A stretch of 64,000 nt of DNA, taken from NCBI GenBank assembly GCA_041396685.1, contig JAWKYD010000010.1, positions 1 through 64,000 of the forward strand, read 5' to 3'. A model generated the notes under the pieces. It was not told the DNA's origin. It saw nothing but the letters and a program-made list of their open reading frames with translations, and made no database searches. This document shows positions 8,081 to 17,176 of the stretch, in pieces. Numbering within the stretch: the first letter of the stretch is position 1; each line of letters opens with the position of its first letter. This DNA comes from JAUIAI01 sp041396685 (GTDB lineage: Bacteria > Pseudomonadota > Gammaproteobacteria > Burkholderiales > Burkholderiaceae_E). The translations under genes and the position numbers were made by a program.

Positions 8081-9454
8081 ATGAGCAAGACGACGCCCAT
8101 TGCAAGCAATGACCCTCGGGCCGCCGGTAGCGCGGGTGCTGCGTCGGTCACCGAGGGAGACCGCCATTACCTGAGCGGCTGGGGCAACGAGTTCGCCACC
8201 GAGGCCCTGCCGGGCACGCTGCCGGTCGGCCGCAATTCGCCGCAGCGGGTCGCCCACGGCCTTTACGCCGAACAGATCTCCGGCACGGCCTTCACCGCGC
8301 CGCGTTCGCACAACCGCCGCACCTGGTTCTACCGCATGCGCCCCGGCGCGGTGCACGGGCGCTTCCGGCGCATCGATCACGAAGGTCTGGTGGGCGATTT
8401 CTCCCAGGTGATCGCACCACCCGACCAGCTTCGCTGGAACCCGCTGCCGATGCCGGAGCGGCCGACCGATTTCGTCGACGGCTGGGTGACCATGGCCGGG
8501 CAGGGCGACCCGGCGGCCATGAGCGGCTGCGCGATTCATCTCTATGCCTGCAACAAGTCGATGCAGGGACGCTATTTTTCGAATGCCGACGGTGAGATGC
8601 TGATCGTGCCGCAGCACGGTCGCCTGCGTCTGGCCACCGAGATGGGCATTCTCGACGTGTCGCCGCTCGAAATCGCGATCGTGCCGCGCGGCGTGCGTTT
8701 CGCGGTCACCCTGCCCGACGGGGACGAGGCCGGCGCCCGCGGCTACATCTGCGAGAACTTCGGCCCGCTGTTGCGGCTGCCCGATCTGGGCCCCATTGGT
8801 TCGAACGGGCTGGCCAATCCGCGCGACTTCCTGGCACCGGTGGCCGCCTACGAGAACATCGAGGGCGACTTCGAACTGGTCAACAAGTTTCTCGGCAATC
8901 TGTTCGCCGCCGCCATCGATCACTCCCCGCTCGACGTCGTCGCCTGGCATGGCAACTACACGCCTGTGAAGTACGACCTGCGTCGCTTCAACACGATCGG
9001 TTCGATCAGCTTCGACCATCCCGATCCGTCGATCTTCCTCGTTTTGCATGCGCCCAGCGACTCCCCTGGCGTGGACTGCATCGATTTCGTCATCTTCCCG
9101 CCGCGCATCCTGTGCGCCGAGGACACGTTCCGACCGCCCTGGTACCACCGCAACGTCGCCAGCGAGTTCATGGGCCTGATCCACGGCGTTTACGACGCCA
9201 AGGCCGAGGGCTTCGTGCCGGGGGGCGCATCGCTGCACAACTGCATGACCGGCCATGGTCCCGATGCCGAGACCTTCGCCAGGGCCAGTGCCGCGGACAC
9301 CAGCAAGCCGCAGGTGATCCGCGACACCATGGCCTTCATGTTCGAGACCAAGCTGCCGATCCGGCCGACGCGCTTCGCGCTCGACGGCGGCCTGCTACAG
9401 GGGGACTACGCCGAGTGTTGGCAGGGCCTGAAGAACCAATTCGATCCGGAGTAA
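8081..9454 (+). CDS. hmgA: homogentisate 1,2-dioxygenase
   Basis: Fe(II) ring-cleavage enzyme that opens homogentisate to maleylacetoacetate in tyrosine/phenylalanine degradation; cytosolic. The 457-residue length matches bacterial HmgA. Recognised stretches include YLSGWGNEFATEALPGTLPVGRNSPQ near the start, RTWFYRMRPGAVHG, and GYICENFGPLLRLPDLGPIGSNGLANPRDF. The metal-binding region is PPWYHRNVASEFMGLIHGVYDAK followed by SLHNCMTGHGPDAETF, supplying the His, Glu and His ligands. AGGAG stands 7 bases before the ATG. fahA follows after two bases, so the two are one operon. The maleylacetoacetate isomerase that normally links them is not adjacent. Confidence 0.97.
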   Translation: MSKTTPIASNDPRAAGSAGAASVTEGDRHYLSGWGNEFATEALPGTLPVGRNSPQRVAHGLYAEQISGTAFTAPRSHNRRTWFYRMRPGAVHGRFRRIDHEGLVGDFSQVIAPPDQLRWNPLPMPERPTDFVDGWVTMAGQGDPAAMSGCAIHLYACNKSMQGRYFSNADGEMLIVPQHGRLRLATEMGILDVSPLEIAIVPRGVRFAVTLPDGDEAGARGYICENFGPLLRLPDLGPIGSNGLANPRDFLAPVAAYENIEGDFELVNKFLGNLFAAAIDHSPLDVVAWHGNYTPVKYDLRRFNTIGSISFDHPDPSIFLVLHAPSDSPGVDCIDFVIFPPRILCAEDTFRPPWYHRNVASEFMGLIHGVYDAKAEGFVPGGASLHNCMTGHGPDAETFARASAADTSKPQVIRDTMAFMFETKLPIRPTRFALDGGLLQGDYAECWQGLKNQFDPE

Positions 9455-9456
9455 CC

Positions 9457-10764
9457 ATGAAACTCAACGAGACCCACGACGCCGCAAGGCGCAGCTGGCT
9501 CGCCGACGCCAACGATCCTGACGGCGATTTCCCGATCCAGAACCTACCGTTCGCCGCCTTCACGACCGCCGGCTCCGCCACCTCGCGCGGTGGTGTCGCC
9601 ATTGGGAAGAGCATCGTCGATCTCGCCGCCCTGCGAGCCAAGTCGCCATTCCAGGGGCTGGCCGCCGAAGCGCTGGACGCGGCCGCCGAACCGCTCCTGA
9701 ACCGCTTCATGTCGTTGGGCCCGGTCTACTGGTCGGCGTTGCGGCTGGCGTTGTCGCGCGGCCTGGCCGAGGGCTCCTCACAGCAGACGGCGTTGGCCGA
9801 GTGCCTGGTGTCCCAGGCCGATGCGCGTTTCGTGGTCCCGGCGCATATCGGCGACTACACCGACATGTACACGTCGATCCATCATGCCACCAACATCGGC
9901 AGGCTGTTCCGGCCTGACAACCCCCTGCTACCCAACTTCAAGTGGGTGCCCATCGGCTATCACGGCCGCGCCTCGTCGATTCGTGTCAGCGGCCAGCAGT
10001 TTCCCCGGCCCAAGGGGCAGATGAAAGCGCCCGATGCCGACGCACCCACCTTCGGCCCTTGCAAGCGGCTCGACTACGAGCTCGAGATCGGCATCTGGGT
10101 CGGCCGCGGCAACGCGCTCGGCGAGTCGATCGCGATCGACGAATCCGACGACCACGTGTTCGGCCTGTGCCTGCTCAACGACTGGTCCGCACGCGATATC
10201 CAGGCCTGGGAGTACCAGCCGCTGGGGCCGTTCCTGTCGAAGAACTTCGCATCCACGATCTCCCCCTGGATCGTGACGCTCGAGGCGCTCGAGCCCTATC
10301 GGGTGCCGTGGACCCGTCCCGAAACCGACCCCGCACCATTGCCGTACCTCGACTCGGCCGACAACCGCGCCCGCGGCGGCTTCGATCTGCAGATCGAGGC
10401 CTGGCTCAAGCCCGGCGCCGAGCATGACCAGCCGGGCGACGGCCACCGCCTGTCGCACTCGACGTTCGCACATTCGTACTGGAGCGTCGCCCAGATGATC
10501 GCCCATCACACGGTCGGCGGGTGCAATCTTCAGCCGGGCGATTTCCTCGGCTCGGGCACCCAGTCCGGGCCGAATCCCGGTGAGGGCGCGGCGCTGATCG
10601 AACTGACCGAAGGTGGACGCAAACCGATCGAACTCGGCAACGGGGTCAAACGGTCGTTCCTCGAAGATGGCGACACGGTCACCTTCAAGGCATGGTGCGA
10701 ACGCGAGGGCCGAGCCCGCATCGGCTTCGGCCGTTGCACTGGAACGGTGCTGCCGGCTCGTTGA
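9457..10764 (+). CDS. fahA: fumarylacetoacetase
   Basis: Hydrolyses fumarylacetoacetate to fumarate and acetoacetate, the last step of the homogentisate pathway. The 435 residues match the family. An N-terminal SH3-like domain (GVAIGKSIVDLAAL) is followed by the catalytic metal-binding domain, with IGDYTDMYTSIHHATNIG, YHGRASSIRVSG, DYELEIGIWVG, LLNDWSARDIQAWEYQPLGPFLSKNF and a final LEDGDTVTFKAWCE. The start at 9457 lies two bases after the hmgA stop, with GGAG inside the hmgA end serving as ribosome site, which indicates translational coupling. No further pathway gene follows. Confidence 0.97.
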   Translation: MKLNETHDAARRSWLADANDPDGDFPIQNLPFAAFTTAGSATSRGGVAIGKSIVDLAALRAKSPFQGLAAEALDAAAEPLLNRFMSLGPVYWSALRLALSRGLAEGSSQQTALAECLVSQADARFVVPAHIGDYTDMYTSIHHATNIGRLFRPDNPLLPNFKWVPIGYHGRASSIRVSGQQFPRPKGQMKAPDADAPTFGPCKRLDYELEIGIWVGRGNALGESIAIDESDDHVFGLCLLNDWSARDIQAWEYQPLGPFLSKNFASTISPWIVTLEALEPYRVPWTRPETDPAPLPYLDSADNRARGGFDLQIEAWLKPGAEHDQPGDGHRLSHSTFAHSYWSVAQMIAHHTVGGCNLQPGDFLGSGTQSGPNPGEGAALIELTEGGRKPIELGNGVKRSFLEDGDTVTFKAWCEREGRARIGFGRCTGTVLPAR

Positions 10765-10887
10765 CGCCCCACCGCCATGGGCTCGTGAAGGTCTTCGACC
10801 GGCCGCCGACGGGCACGGTGTTTGCAGTTCGCTGATCGTCCGCGAGGCTTGAATCCAGTGCGTCCAGGGCCCATATTCAGGGCAGTA

Positions 10888-10922
10888 GTCGATAGAAACG
10901 AGTCGCATCAATTTTTATCGAC
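10888..10922. promoter_or_regulatory. inverted repeat upstream of a hypothetical gene
   Basis: GTCGATA (10888-10894) and TATCGAC (10916-10922) are exact reverse complements with a 21-base spacer. They lie between fahA and the next gene, in the only AT-rich part of the gap, and could be a hairpin or an operator. Nothing ties them to a known regulator. Confidence 0.25.
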
Positions 10923-11023
10923 GCCGGGGCAGATCGAGGATTCCTGTCATCGCGCTTGAAAGGTTGCGCGTTTCTCAGGGACAAATCCCCGAAACCGCAA
11001 ACTCGGTCAGGAGCTTAAGCAAT

Positions 11024-11416
11024 ATGCGAGTCAATACCTGGGGTATCGGCCGGCGTGCCGAGTTGGCCCGAGAATTCGAGCCAGACAAGTATCCGTTCAT
11101 CGAGCGGGTACGAGAGCACCTCGGCCTGTCGATCATCGAGATCAAGGGTAACGGCGAGCCGGCGCAGATCGCGCTCGGTACCTCTGCCGATGCCATGGAT
11201 CCGGAGGCCGTGCAGGCACGGGTCACGCCGTTCTTTTCCAACTTCGATGCGCTGGACTTCTTCTGTCGCCTGAATCTGCAGCACTATCTGGGCTGTGATC
11301 CGAGCCACGGCCTGCCGAGGCGGTGGTTTTGGGAGGATCGCAGCAGCGCCACGCTGCCGATGCCGGCGCCCGCCATGCGCGGGGTGCGCGTGCGCGACGT
11401 GAGTTCGGCGAACTGA
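11024..11416 (+). CDS. hypothetical cytosolic protein
   Basis: I do not recognise this 130-residue protein. It is soluble, with no signal peptide or membrane segment, and begins MRVNTWGIGRRAELAREFEPDKYPFIERVREHLG. A central aromatic-rich part (FFSNFDALDFFCRLNLQHYLGCD) precedes a loose tail. I chose the ATG at 11024 because AGGAG (11009-11013) lies ten bases before it; a longer frame from 10964 is open but lacks a ribosome site. It stands alone between the hmg operon and the convergent DUF2207 gene. Normal codon use for the window suggests it is real. Confidence 0.6.
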   Translation: MRVNTWGIGRRAELAREFEPDKYPFIERVREHLGLSIIEIKGNGEPAQIALGTSADAMDPEAVQARVTPFFSNFDALDFFCRLNLQHYLGCDPSHGLPRRWFWEDRSSATLPMPAPAMRGVRVRDVSSAN

Positions 11417-11471
11417 CGAAACCGGCCGGGTCGCGTCGCAGAGGCGGCGCGGCCCGGATTTCGATCAATAT

Positions 11472-11498
11472 CCGACCCGGGTGTGAAGCCCGGGTCGG
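11472..11498. terminator. bidirectional terminator-like hairpin
   Basis: CCGACCCGGG (11472-11481) and CCCGGGTCGG (11489-11498) form a perfect 10-bp stem with a 7-base loop. It lies between two convergent genes (ends at 11416 and 11546). There is no long T run, only TGTCATTT on the plus side and ATATTG on the minus side. Confidence 0.5.
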
Positions 11499-11545
11499 TG
11501 TCATTTGGGCGTTCGATCCGGACTACTTTTCGGATGTTGGCGCGG

Positions 11546-13555
11546 CTACCATCCACCGCCCCCACCGCCGCCGCCACCACCGCCGGACGAACCGCCACCG
11601 CTCGACCCGCTGCTGGAGCTCGGTGCCGCCGCTGCCACCGATGCACCCAGCGTCGATGCGATGCCGGAGACCGAGCCGGCCGTGTTGCCGGCACCGAAAC
11701 CCGAGCCGTGAAAATAGCTTGGCCGATAGGCACTGCGTTCCTGTGGCGAGGCCTGGGCGAGGTGGTGCTCGAGCGTATTCGACCAAGGCTTCTCGACACC
11801 GAGCGCAATGGCGTAGGGCAGATAGCGTTCGAACAAGGTGGTGGAGAAATCGGGCTGGCCGGGCAGATTCATGCGCTCGGCCTCGGCGACCGCCAAGTAC
11901 TGGCGAAAACCCGCGATGCGGTCGGCGAGTTCGCGCCCGGCCGGGGTGGGTGCGAACAGCAGGAAGAAGAAGATCACGCACAACACGGCCATCAGCAGCG
12001 CCGCGCCACTGATCACCATGCTGGCCGGGGTCGTGTCGAACGGGTCGATGCCCAGGGGTCGCAGGATGCCGAAACTGCAGACGGAGGCCGTGGCCGCCAG
12101 GGTCAAGACCCCGATCAAGGCTTTGACGGCGCCGACGACGCGCGGCCCGCCCGTTACGTAGTGCGTCATCTGTCTGACGCCCAGCATCATGATCGATGAG
12201 CCGATGATGCCGAGCAGAGCGCTCAGGATCGCCCCGACTTGTTGTGGCTCCGACGCTCGGAAGGTCGTCACGATCGCGGCAAGTGCCAGGCCGGCAATAG
12301 CGACCCCCGGCACCATGTAAATGTAGTTACGGCGGAAATACGGCCGTTCGTACTCGCGGGACAGCGCCTTCGTGAAGGCCGCAATGGCCGGACGCACGAT
12401 CTTGGCGTTGCCTCGTTCGAGCGTGATCTCATCGCGTCTCGCCAGGAGCCCGGCGAACAACGCAAGCTCACCGGGCGGCAACGGCGCCGCCTGCGCGAGT
12501 GCCGGGGCATCGGGCTCGCTCTGCGCCAGTCGCGTGATCTTCACGCGCCTGCCCGCCTCGTCGAGACGAATCCGTCCCTTTATCGCCAGCGACATCAGCG
12601 CCGCGACCACCGCGCGCGAGGCGCCGCGGATAGTTGCGTCCGTGCCGCCGTTGAACACATAGGCGGCGGCCGCCGGGGAGATTCCATCGGGCGGCTCGAA
12701 CAGCGGGATCACCACGCCCATGGGCGGATCTCGGCCGACCCGTAGCCAAGCCCAGAGGAACCAGGCCGCCATCGGCAGCGGCGCCAGGGCGAAGACAAGC
12801 AGGCCGACATTCGAACCGATCCGGTCGAGCCAATGCTCCAACTGCGTTGGTTCTTCGATGAAGCCCTTGGCAAAGGAAACTGCCACGGTCAGGCCGCGGC
12901 CGATGCCGAGTGCCTGCGTGGTTTCGAAACGGATCCGGTTGCCGTCTTGCTGCGTTACCGTCGCATTCTGCCCCTTGGCTCCGCGCTCGCCGGTGTAGAC
13001 GGCGTGTTGCAAAGGCGTGGCGCCCTCGGGAAGCACGATCGTGGCACTGGCGTGCTCGATCGGAAACGTCCAGCCGTTGCCGGTCACGTTCCAGTAGACC
13101 TCGTCGAAGTCCGGATAGCGACCCAGCTGTCCGCTGGTGCGATAGACCAGTTCGTAGCGGTAGACGCCCGGTGACAGATGGACGTCGGCATCGCCGATGT
13201 AGACGCGCTCGCCCCCTTCGATGCGCTCGCTGTGCCAGGGTTCGCGCCGACCGTCACGTTTGACCGACTCGACATCGAATCCGAATGATCGGTTGAGGCC
13301 GCTCACTTGCCGTTCATAAGTCGGAAAATCACGGAAGATTCCACGACGGATCTGCGCGCCCTCGGCACGCACCTCGATGGTCTCGGTAACCCGGTATCCG
13401 CCATCGCGTTGCACCTCGACGCGCGAGTCGAAAGCGAGGATGGACTCGGCCGCGCCGGCGGCCGGCACGAGCATGGCCAGCATGGCCAGCATCGCCAGCA
13501 GCAGCACGAGCTTGGCGCAGAGCGTGCGCGCCGGGTCGGCCACGGTGCCGTTCAC
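11546..13555 (-). CDS. DUF2207 family membrane protein with glycine-rich C-terminus
   Basis: Predicted membrane protein of 669 residues. A signal peptide rich in Ala-Met-Leu repeats precedes an extracytoplasmic beta-rich DUF2207 domain (residues about 40-240; VTETIEVRAEG, RRGIFRDFPT, VYWNVTGNGWTFPI). A membrane segment follows near 260-285, then a cytoplasmic region, two further helix pairs near 410-470 and 490-550, and a low-complexity Ser/Gly tail ending in a long glycine run and Trp. Such proteins are usually encoded next to lemA, as here, where lemA lies just upstream with a 6-base gap. Their function is poorly known; envelope homeostasis is a guess. The start is GTG. Confidence 0.85.
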   Translation of the reverse strand: MNGTVADPARTLCAKLVLLLAMLAMLAMLVPAAGAAESILAFDSRVEVQRDGGYRVTETIEVRAEGAQIRRGIFRDFPTYERQVSGLNRSFGFDVESVKRDGRREPWHSERIEGGERVYIGDADVHLSPGVYRYELVYRTSGQLGRYPDFDEVYWNVTGNGWTFPIEHASATIVLPEGATPLQHAVYTGERGAKGQNATVTQQDGNRIRFETTQALGIGRGLTVAVSFAKGFIEEPTQLEHWLDRIGSNVGLLVFALAPLPMAAWFLWAWLRVGRDPPMGVVIPLFEPPDGISPAAAAYVFNGGTDATIRGASRAVVAALMSLAIKGRIRLDEAGRRVKITRLAQSEPDAPALAQAAPLPPGELALFAGLLARRDEITLERGNAKIVRPAIAAFTKALSREYERPYFRRNYIYMVPGVAIAGLALAAIVTTFRASEPQQVGAILSALLGIIGSSIMMLGVRQMTHYVTGGPRVVGAVKALIGVLTLAATASVCSFGILRPLGIDPFDTTPASMVISGAALLMAVLCVIFFFLLFAPTPAGRELADRIAGFRQYLAVAEAERMNLPGQPDFSTTLFERYLPYAIALGVEKPWSNTLEHHLAQASPQERSAYRPSYFHGSGFGAGNTAGSVSGIASTLGASVAAAAPSSSSGSSGGGSSGGGGGGGGGGGW
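13472..13498. repeat. three copies of a 9-base repeat in a signal peptide
   Basis: Two exact CATGGCCAG units followed by CATCGCCAG lie inside the DUF2207 gene, giving the Ala-Met-Leu repeat of its signal peptide on the minus strand. Slippage would change the hydrophobic core by whole codons only. Confidence 0.7.
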
Positions 13556-13561
13556 GTCGAC

Positions 13562-14128
13562 TCAGGCCAGCGAGACCCTGGGCGCCGCGCGCTCGGCCGG
13601 ATCTTCGATGTCGAAGAATTCGGCGCCCTCGAAGCGGAACATGTTCGCGACAACATTGGACGGGAACTGCTCGATCGCCACGTTCAGCTGGCGTACGGCA
13701 CCGTTGTAGTAGCGGCGCGAGAGCTGGATCTGATCTTCGAGTTCCGCGAGCGTCTTCTGCAGTTCCGTGACATTGGCGTTGGCCTTGAGCTCGGGATAGT
13801 TCTCGACGACCGCGAACAGGCGGCCGAGCGCCGCGCCGAGCACGCCCTCTGCGCGACCGCGCTCGGCCGGGGGCGCGTCGCCTGCGGCTTGAACCTGATT
13901 GCGCGCGCGGGTGACGTTTTCGAGCACCCCGCGCTCGTGAGCGAGATAGCCCTTGACCGCTTCGACCATGTTCGGGACGAGATCGAAGCGCCGCTTGAGC
14001 TGCACCGAGATGCCCGACCAGCCCTCTTTGACCATCTGCCGGTAGCGCACCAGATCGTTGTAGATCTTGATCGCGTAGAGGGCGAGCAACACTGCCACTG
14101 CGAGTACCACCAGGGTCAGCACGAGCAT
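13562..14128 (-). CDS. lemA: LemA family protein
   Basis: Single-pass membrane-anchored coiled protein of 188 residues, a typical LemA length. An N-terminal membrane helix (residues 2-22, LVLTLVVLAVAVLLALYAI) is followed by YNDLVRYRQMVKEGWSGISVQLKRRFDLVPNMVEAVKGY, the LemA hallmark. Then come a long helical region and YYNGAVRQLNVAIEQFPSNVVANMFRFEGAEFF near the end. LemA proteins commonly pair with DUF2207/TPM-type membrane proteins and here precede one by six bases in the same operon. Molecular role unknown. Confidence 0.93.
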   Translation of the reverse strand: MLVLTLVVLAVAVLLALYAIKIYNDLVRYRQMVKEGWSGISVQLKRRFDLVPNMVEAVKGYLAHERGVLENVTRARNQVQAAGDAPPAERGRAEGVLGAALGRLFAVVENYPELKANANVTELQKTLAELEDQIQLSRRYYNGAVRQLNVAIEQFPSNVVANMFRFEGAEFFDIEDPAERAAPRVSLA

Positions 14129-14388
14129 GATGCGATCTCCGCGAGTCGGACCGGGGCGTGGGGCGCCGGTGCCGAATGACCGCCGCCCAGGTCAGGTCAT
14201 GCGCGATCATGACCCAGGCGGTGCGCGCACCGGAAACGCGCTCGCAGAACGTGCACCGGGCGAACGCATTCTGCACGAGCCGGGGTCAGCTGGCTATCGC
14301 GCCAACGCGGGAGAGCGTACGGGCCGACCCCGGTCTCTGCCTCGTATCGCAGAGTCCGGGAAACGAATTCCCCAAGGCCGGCCTGCGA

Positions 14389-16146
14389 TCAGGTCAGTCC
14401 GAGCACCGACTGCAGCACCCGTCGCAGTTCGACGACCGGGTCGGCGACCATCTTGCCAGCGCGCCAGCAGACGTGATGGTCGGGCCGCACGAGCACCGCG
14501 CCGGAATCGGTGATCTCGCTGGCCCGCGCCCAGTCGCCGACCAGATCTTCGAGCTCGCGGCGCGGGCCGATCACGTGCACGGCGATATCGATGCCGAGTT
14601 TGCCGCCGACCGTCCGCGCCGCCGTCTCCCAGGCCTCGCCACCGATGCCGGTGAGCAGCGAGAAGCGCCCGCCGCCGCACAGGTCGAGCGTCGAATGCCG
14701 GCCCCCGCTGCGGTCATAGACCCAGACATGCGGCAGCCGCGCGCCCGGCCAGGTGGTCGGTTGATAGTGCAACTCGGGATCGCGCTCGAACGCCGGCTCG
14801 GGCTGACCGTCGGTGATGATTGCCGCCGACGCGTAGCGGTGGTTCATCTCGACGCCGTGGGCGTCGAACTCGTACTTCTTGAACTCGATTGCCTTGCGGA
14901 TCGCCGCACGCTGGTGTTCGGCGGCCGGCGTGGCCGCGCAGCGTGCATCCATGCTGGCGCGAATCTTCTCGATGTCGGTGCCACCGGTCATGCCGAGCGC
15001 TTCGAAGATCGGGCCGAACTCGGCGATCGACTGATTGGCGCGTGTGACGATCTGCCTGGCTATGGGCGCTCGCTCGACCGAATACGTGTCGAGCAGGGCG
15101 GGTGATGCCTGACCCTTGACCACGGCGGCGAGCTTCCAGGCCAGATTGAAGCCGTCCTGGATCGAGGTGTTCGAGCCCAGCCCGTTCGAGGGCGGGTGGC
15201 GGTGCGCGGCGTCACCCATGATGAACACCCGCCCGTTCTGCATGTGCGCGGCGTAGCAGTTGTTGACCGTCCAGGTGTTGGCCGATATGAGCTCGATCTG
15301 CAAATCGGGATCGCCGACCAGCTGGCGCGCCACGCCGGTGGCGAATGCCTCGTCGACGATCGGTGCGGGCTCGTTGATGTCGTAGCCCCAGACGATGAGC
15401 CACTCGTTCCAGGGCCTGACCATGCGCACCAGGCCCATGCCGATGCCGCCGACGTCCGCACCCGGCTGCATCACCCAGTAGAGCACGCTCGGCCGGTGGG
15501 CGACGTACTTGGAGAGGTCGGCCTTGAACAGGATGTTCATCGAGCCGCCCACGCCCATCTGGCCCTCGAACGGGATGCCCGCGTGTTCGGCCACCAGCGA
15601 ATTGCCGCCGTCGGCGCCGACCAGATACTTCGAGTGCACGGTGAAGTTCTTTCCGGTCAGCCGGTCGAGTATGGTGGTCGTGACGCCGTCGGCATCCTGT
15701 TCGTGCGACAGATATTCGCAGGACATGCGCGCCTGCGTGCCGCGGGCACACGCCGTCTTGAACAACAGCGGCTCGAAATATGTCTGCGGCAGGTCGTTCA
15801 TGTGGCAGGGCGAGCTCAGCAGGTGCTCGGCGCGCGATTCGGGGTGCTTGCCCCAGGACTTCATCCGACCGATCTCCTCGCCGGCCAGACTTTCGCAGAA
15901 GACGTTCTCGCCCATCAGGTCTTGATGGGTGCCGTACAGGTAGGCCTCGGCTTCGAGATCCCTGCCCAGATCGCGCACGACCTCCATCGCCCGCTGGTTC
16001 GTGATGTGCGCCCGCGGCGTGTCGGCCAGCCATCGGTAGCGGTTGACCGCCATGTTCGCGACGCCGTAGCTGGACAGCAGGGCGGCGGTCGCCGAGCCCG
16101 CGGGGCCGGTGCCGATGATCAGGACGTCGGTGCTAATGTCGGCCAT
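14389..16146 (-). CDS. FAD-dependent phenol hydroxylase, TfdB-like
   Basis: Single-component class A flavoprotein monooxygenase of 585 residues, which uses NAD(P)H and oxygen to hydroxylate a phenolic ring. It resembles 2,4-dichlorophenol 6-monooxygenase (TfdB). The FAD-binding GTGPAG is at residues 12-17, the DG motif (GADGGNS) at 177-183, and the second FAD motif GDAAHRHPP at 311-319; MGVGGSMN and RPSVLYWVMQPGADVGG also match that group. A thioredoxin-like C-terminal domain ends the protein. It is last in the operon, its ATG overlapping the livM end by 14 bases. The real substrate is unknown and need not be chlorinated. Confidence 0.88.
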   Translation of the reverse strand: MADISTDVLIIGTGPAGSATAALLSSYGVANMAVNRYRWLADTPRAHITNQRAMEVVRDLGRDLEAEAYLYGTHQDLMGENVFCESLAGEEIGRMKSWGKHPESRAEHLLSSPCHMNDLPQTYFEPLLFKTACARGTQARMSCEYLSHEQDADGVTTTILDRLTGKNFTVHSKYLVGADGGNSLVAEHAGIPFEGQMGVGGSMNILFKADLSKYVAHRPSVLYWVMQPGADVGGIGMGLVRMVRPWNEWLIVWGYDINEPAPIVDEAFATGVARQLVGDPDLQIELISANTWTVNNCYAAHMQNGRVFIMGDAAHRHPPSNGLGSNTSIQDGFNLAWKLAAVVKGQASPALLDTYSVERAPIARQIVTRANQSIAEFGPIFEALGMTGGTDIEKIRASMDARCAATPAAEHQRAAIRKAIEFKKYEFDAHGVEMNHRYASAAIITDGQPEPAFERDPELHYQPTTWPGARLPHVWVYDRSGGRHSTLDLCGGGRFSLLTGIGGEAWETAARTVGGKLGIDIAVHVIGPRRELEDLVGDWARASEITDSGAVLVRPDHHVCWRAGKMVADPVVELRRVLQSVLGLT

Positions 16147-17176
16147 GTGTGGTCCTTTCGTTCGTGGGTGGCGGGCGGTCCGATCTGACTCGGTATCCGA
16201 CCGGAAACAGCGAGAAATCGTAGCGCTGGACGATGAGCCCCCAGAGCCCCTTGCGCGACCAGAGCATGATCGCGATGGCCACCACGCCGAGGATGATCAG
16301 GTACAGCGGCCCCAGGTCGGCCAGGAACTCGCGCAGCAGGAAGAACAGCAGCGTGCCGATGATCGGGCCCTCGATGGTACCGATGCCACCGATCACGACG
16401 ATGAAGATCACGAACACGGTCCAGTCGTTGACGCTGAACGCCGCGTCGGGCGTGATGCGCAGCTTGGTCACGAAGATCAGACAGCCGATCATGGCCGTGA
16501 CGGCCGCCGTGACCACGTAGATGATGGTCTTGACCCGGCCGATGCGCACGCCCAGGCTGGAGGACGCCACCTCGTTGTCGCGGATGGCGGTCAGCGCCAG
16601 ACCGAGCCGCGAGCGCAACAACAGGTAGACCAGCGCCACGGCGCCGGCGCACAGCAGCAACGCCGCGAAATAGATGAGCATCTCGCGCTCGCTCTTCCTG
16701 CCGAGCGCCTTCATGACCGCGATCGGCAGACTCAGGCCCGAGCCACCACCGACCGACGACATGTTGCCGGCCGCCAGCCGGAATACCTCGGCCACCACCC
16801 AGGTGCCGATGGCGAAATAGGGGCCGCGCAGGCGAAAAACGAGCGCTGCCACCGGGATCGAGATCAGCGCGCCGGCGACACCGGCGACCGGGACGGCGAG
16901 CAGCGGATTGAGGCCGAAAAACAGTGCACAGGAGAACAGGACGTCGCCGCCCAGGCCGACATAGGCGTGCTGGCCCACCGAAATCAGGCCCGCATAGCCG
17001 GCCAGCAGATTCCACATGCTGGCCAGTGCCAGATAGAACATGAATTCGGTGATCAGGCGCAGGTCGGCCGTGCCGGCCCACCAGGGGGCGCCGGCCAGCA
17101 CACCGAACACGATCGCAATGCCCAGCAGGCCGAAGCGGCTCGCGCGTGTCGAGCGGATGATCGTCGGTCCGTTCAC
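16133..17176 (-). CDS. livM: branched-chain amino acid-type ABC transporter permease LivM
   Basis: Inner-membrane permease of 347 residues with the LivM pattern: MFYLALASMWNLLAGYAGLISVGQHAYVGLGG, FRLRGPYFAIGTWVVAEVFRL, and AIRDNEVASSSLGVRIGRVK as the cytoplasmic coupling loop. About nine hydrophobic segments are visible. I place the start at GTG 17176, whose first bases overlap the livH stop (GTGA), because the longer frame encodes non-membrane sequence. Members of this HAAT family import amino acids, urea, amides or aromatic acids. Here the neighbours are aromatic hydroxylases. Confidence 0.92.
   Translation of the reverse strand: MNGPTIIRSTRASRFGLLGIAIVFGVLAGAPWWAGTADLRLITEFMFYLALASMWNLLAGYAGLISVGQHAYVGLGGDVLFSCALFFGLNPLLAVPVAGVAGALISIPVAALVFRLRGPYFAIGTWVVAEVFRLAAGNMSSVGGGSGLSLPIAVMKALGRKSEREMLIYFAALLLCAGAVALVYLLLRSRLGLALTAIRDNEVASSSLGVRIGRVKTIIYVVTAAVTAMIGCLIFVTKLRITPDAAFSVNDWTVFVIFIVVIGGIGTIEGPIIGTLLFFLLREFLADLGPLYLIILGVVAIAIMLWSRKGLWGLIVQRYDFSLFPVGYRVRSDRPPPTNERTTHGRH

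Noticed and set aside
6863..9256. 797-codon open frame on the minus strand opposite the MDR oxidoreductase and hmgA
   Set aside because: It is antisense to two well recognised genes and its product is Arg/His/Ala-rich without family features, a normal effect of high GC.
11549..11605. CCACCGCC-rich run as a regulatory repeat
   Set aside because: It simply encodes the glycine tail of the DUF2207 protein.
14389..16146. 2,4-dichlorophenol degradation (tfd) gene cluster
   Set aside because: Only the hydroxylase resembles TfdB; no tfdA, C, D, E or F homologue is nearby, so chlorophenol use is not supported.
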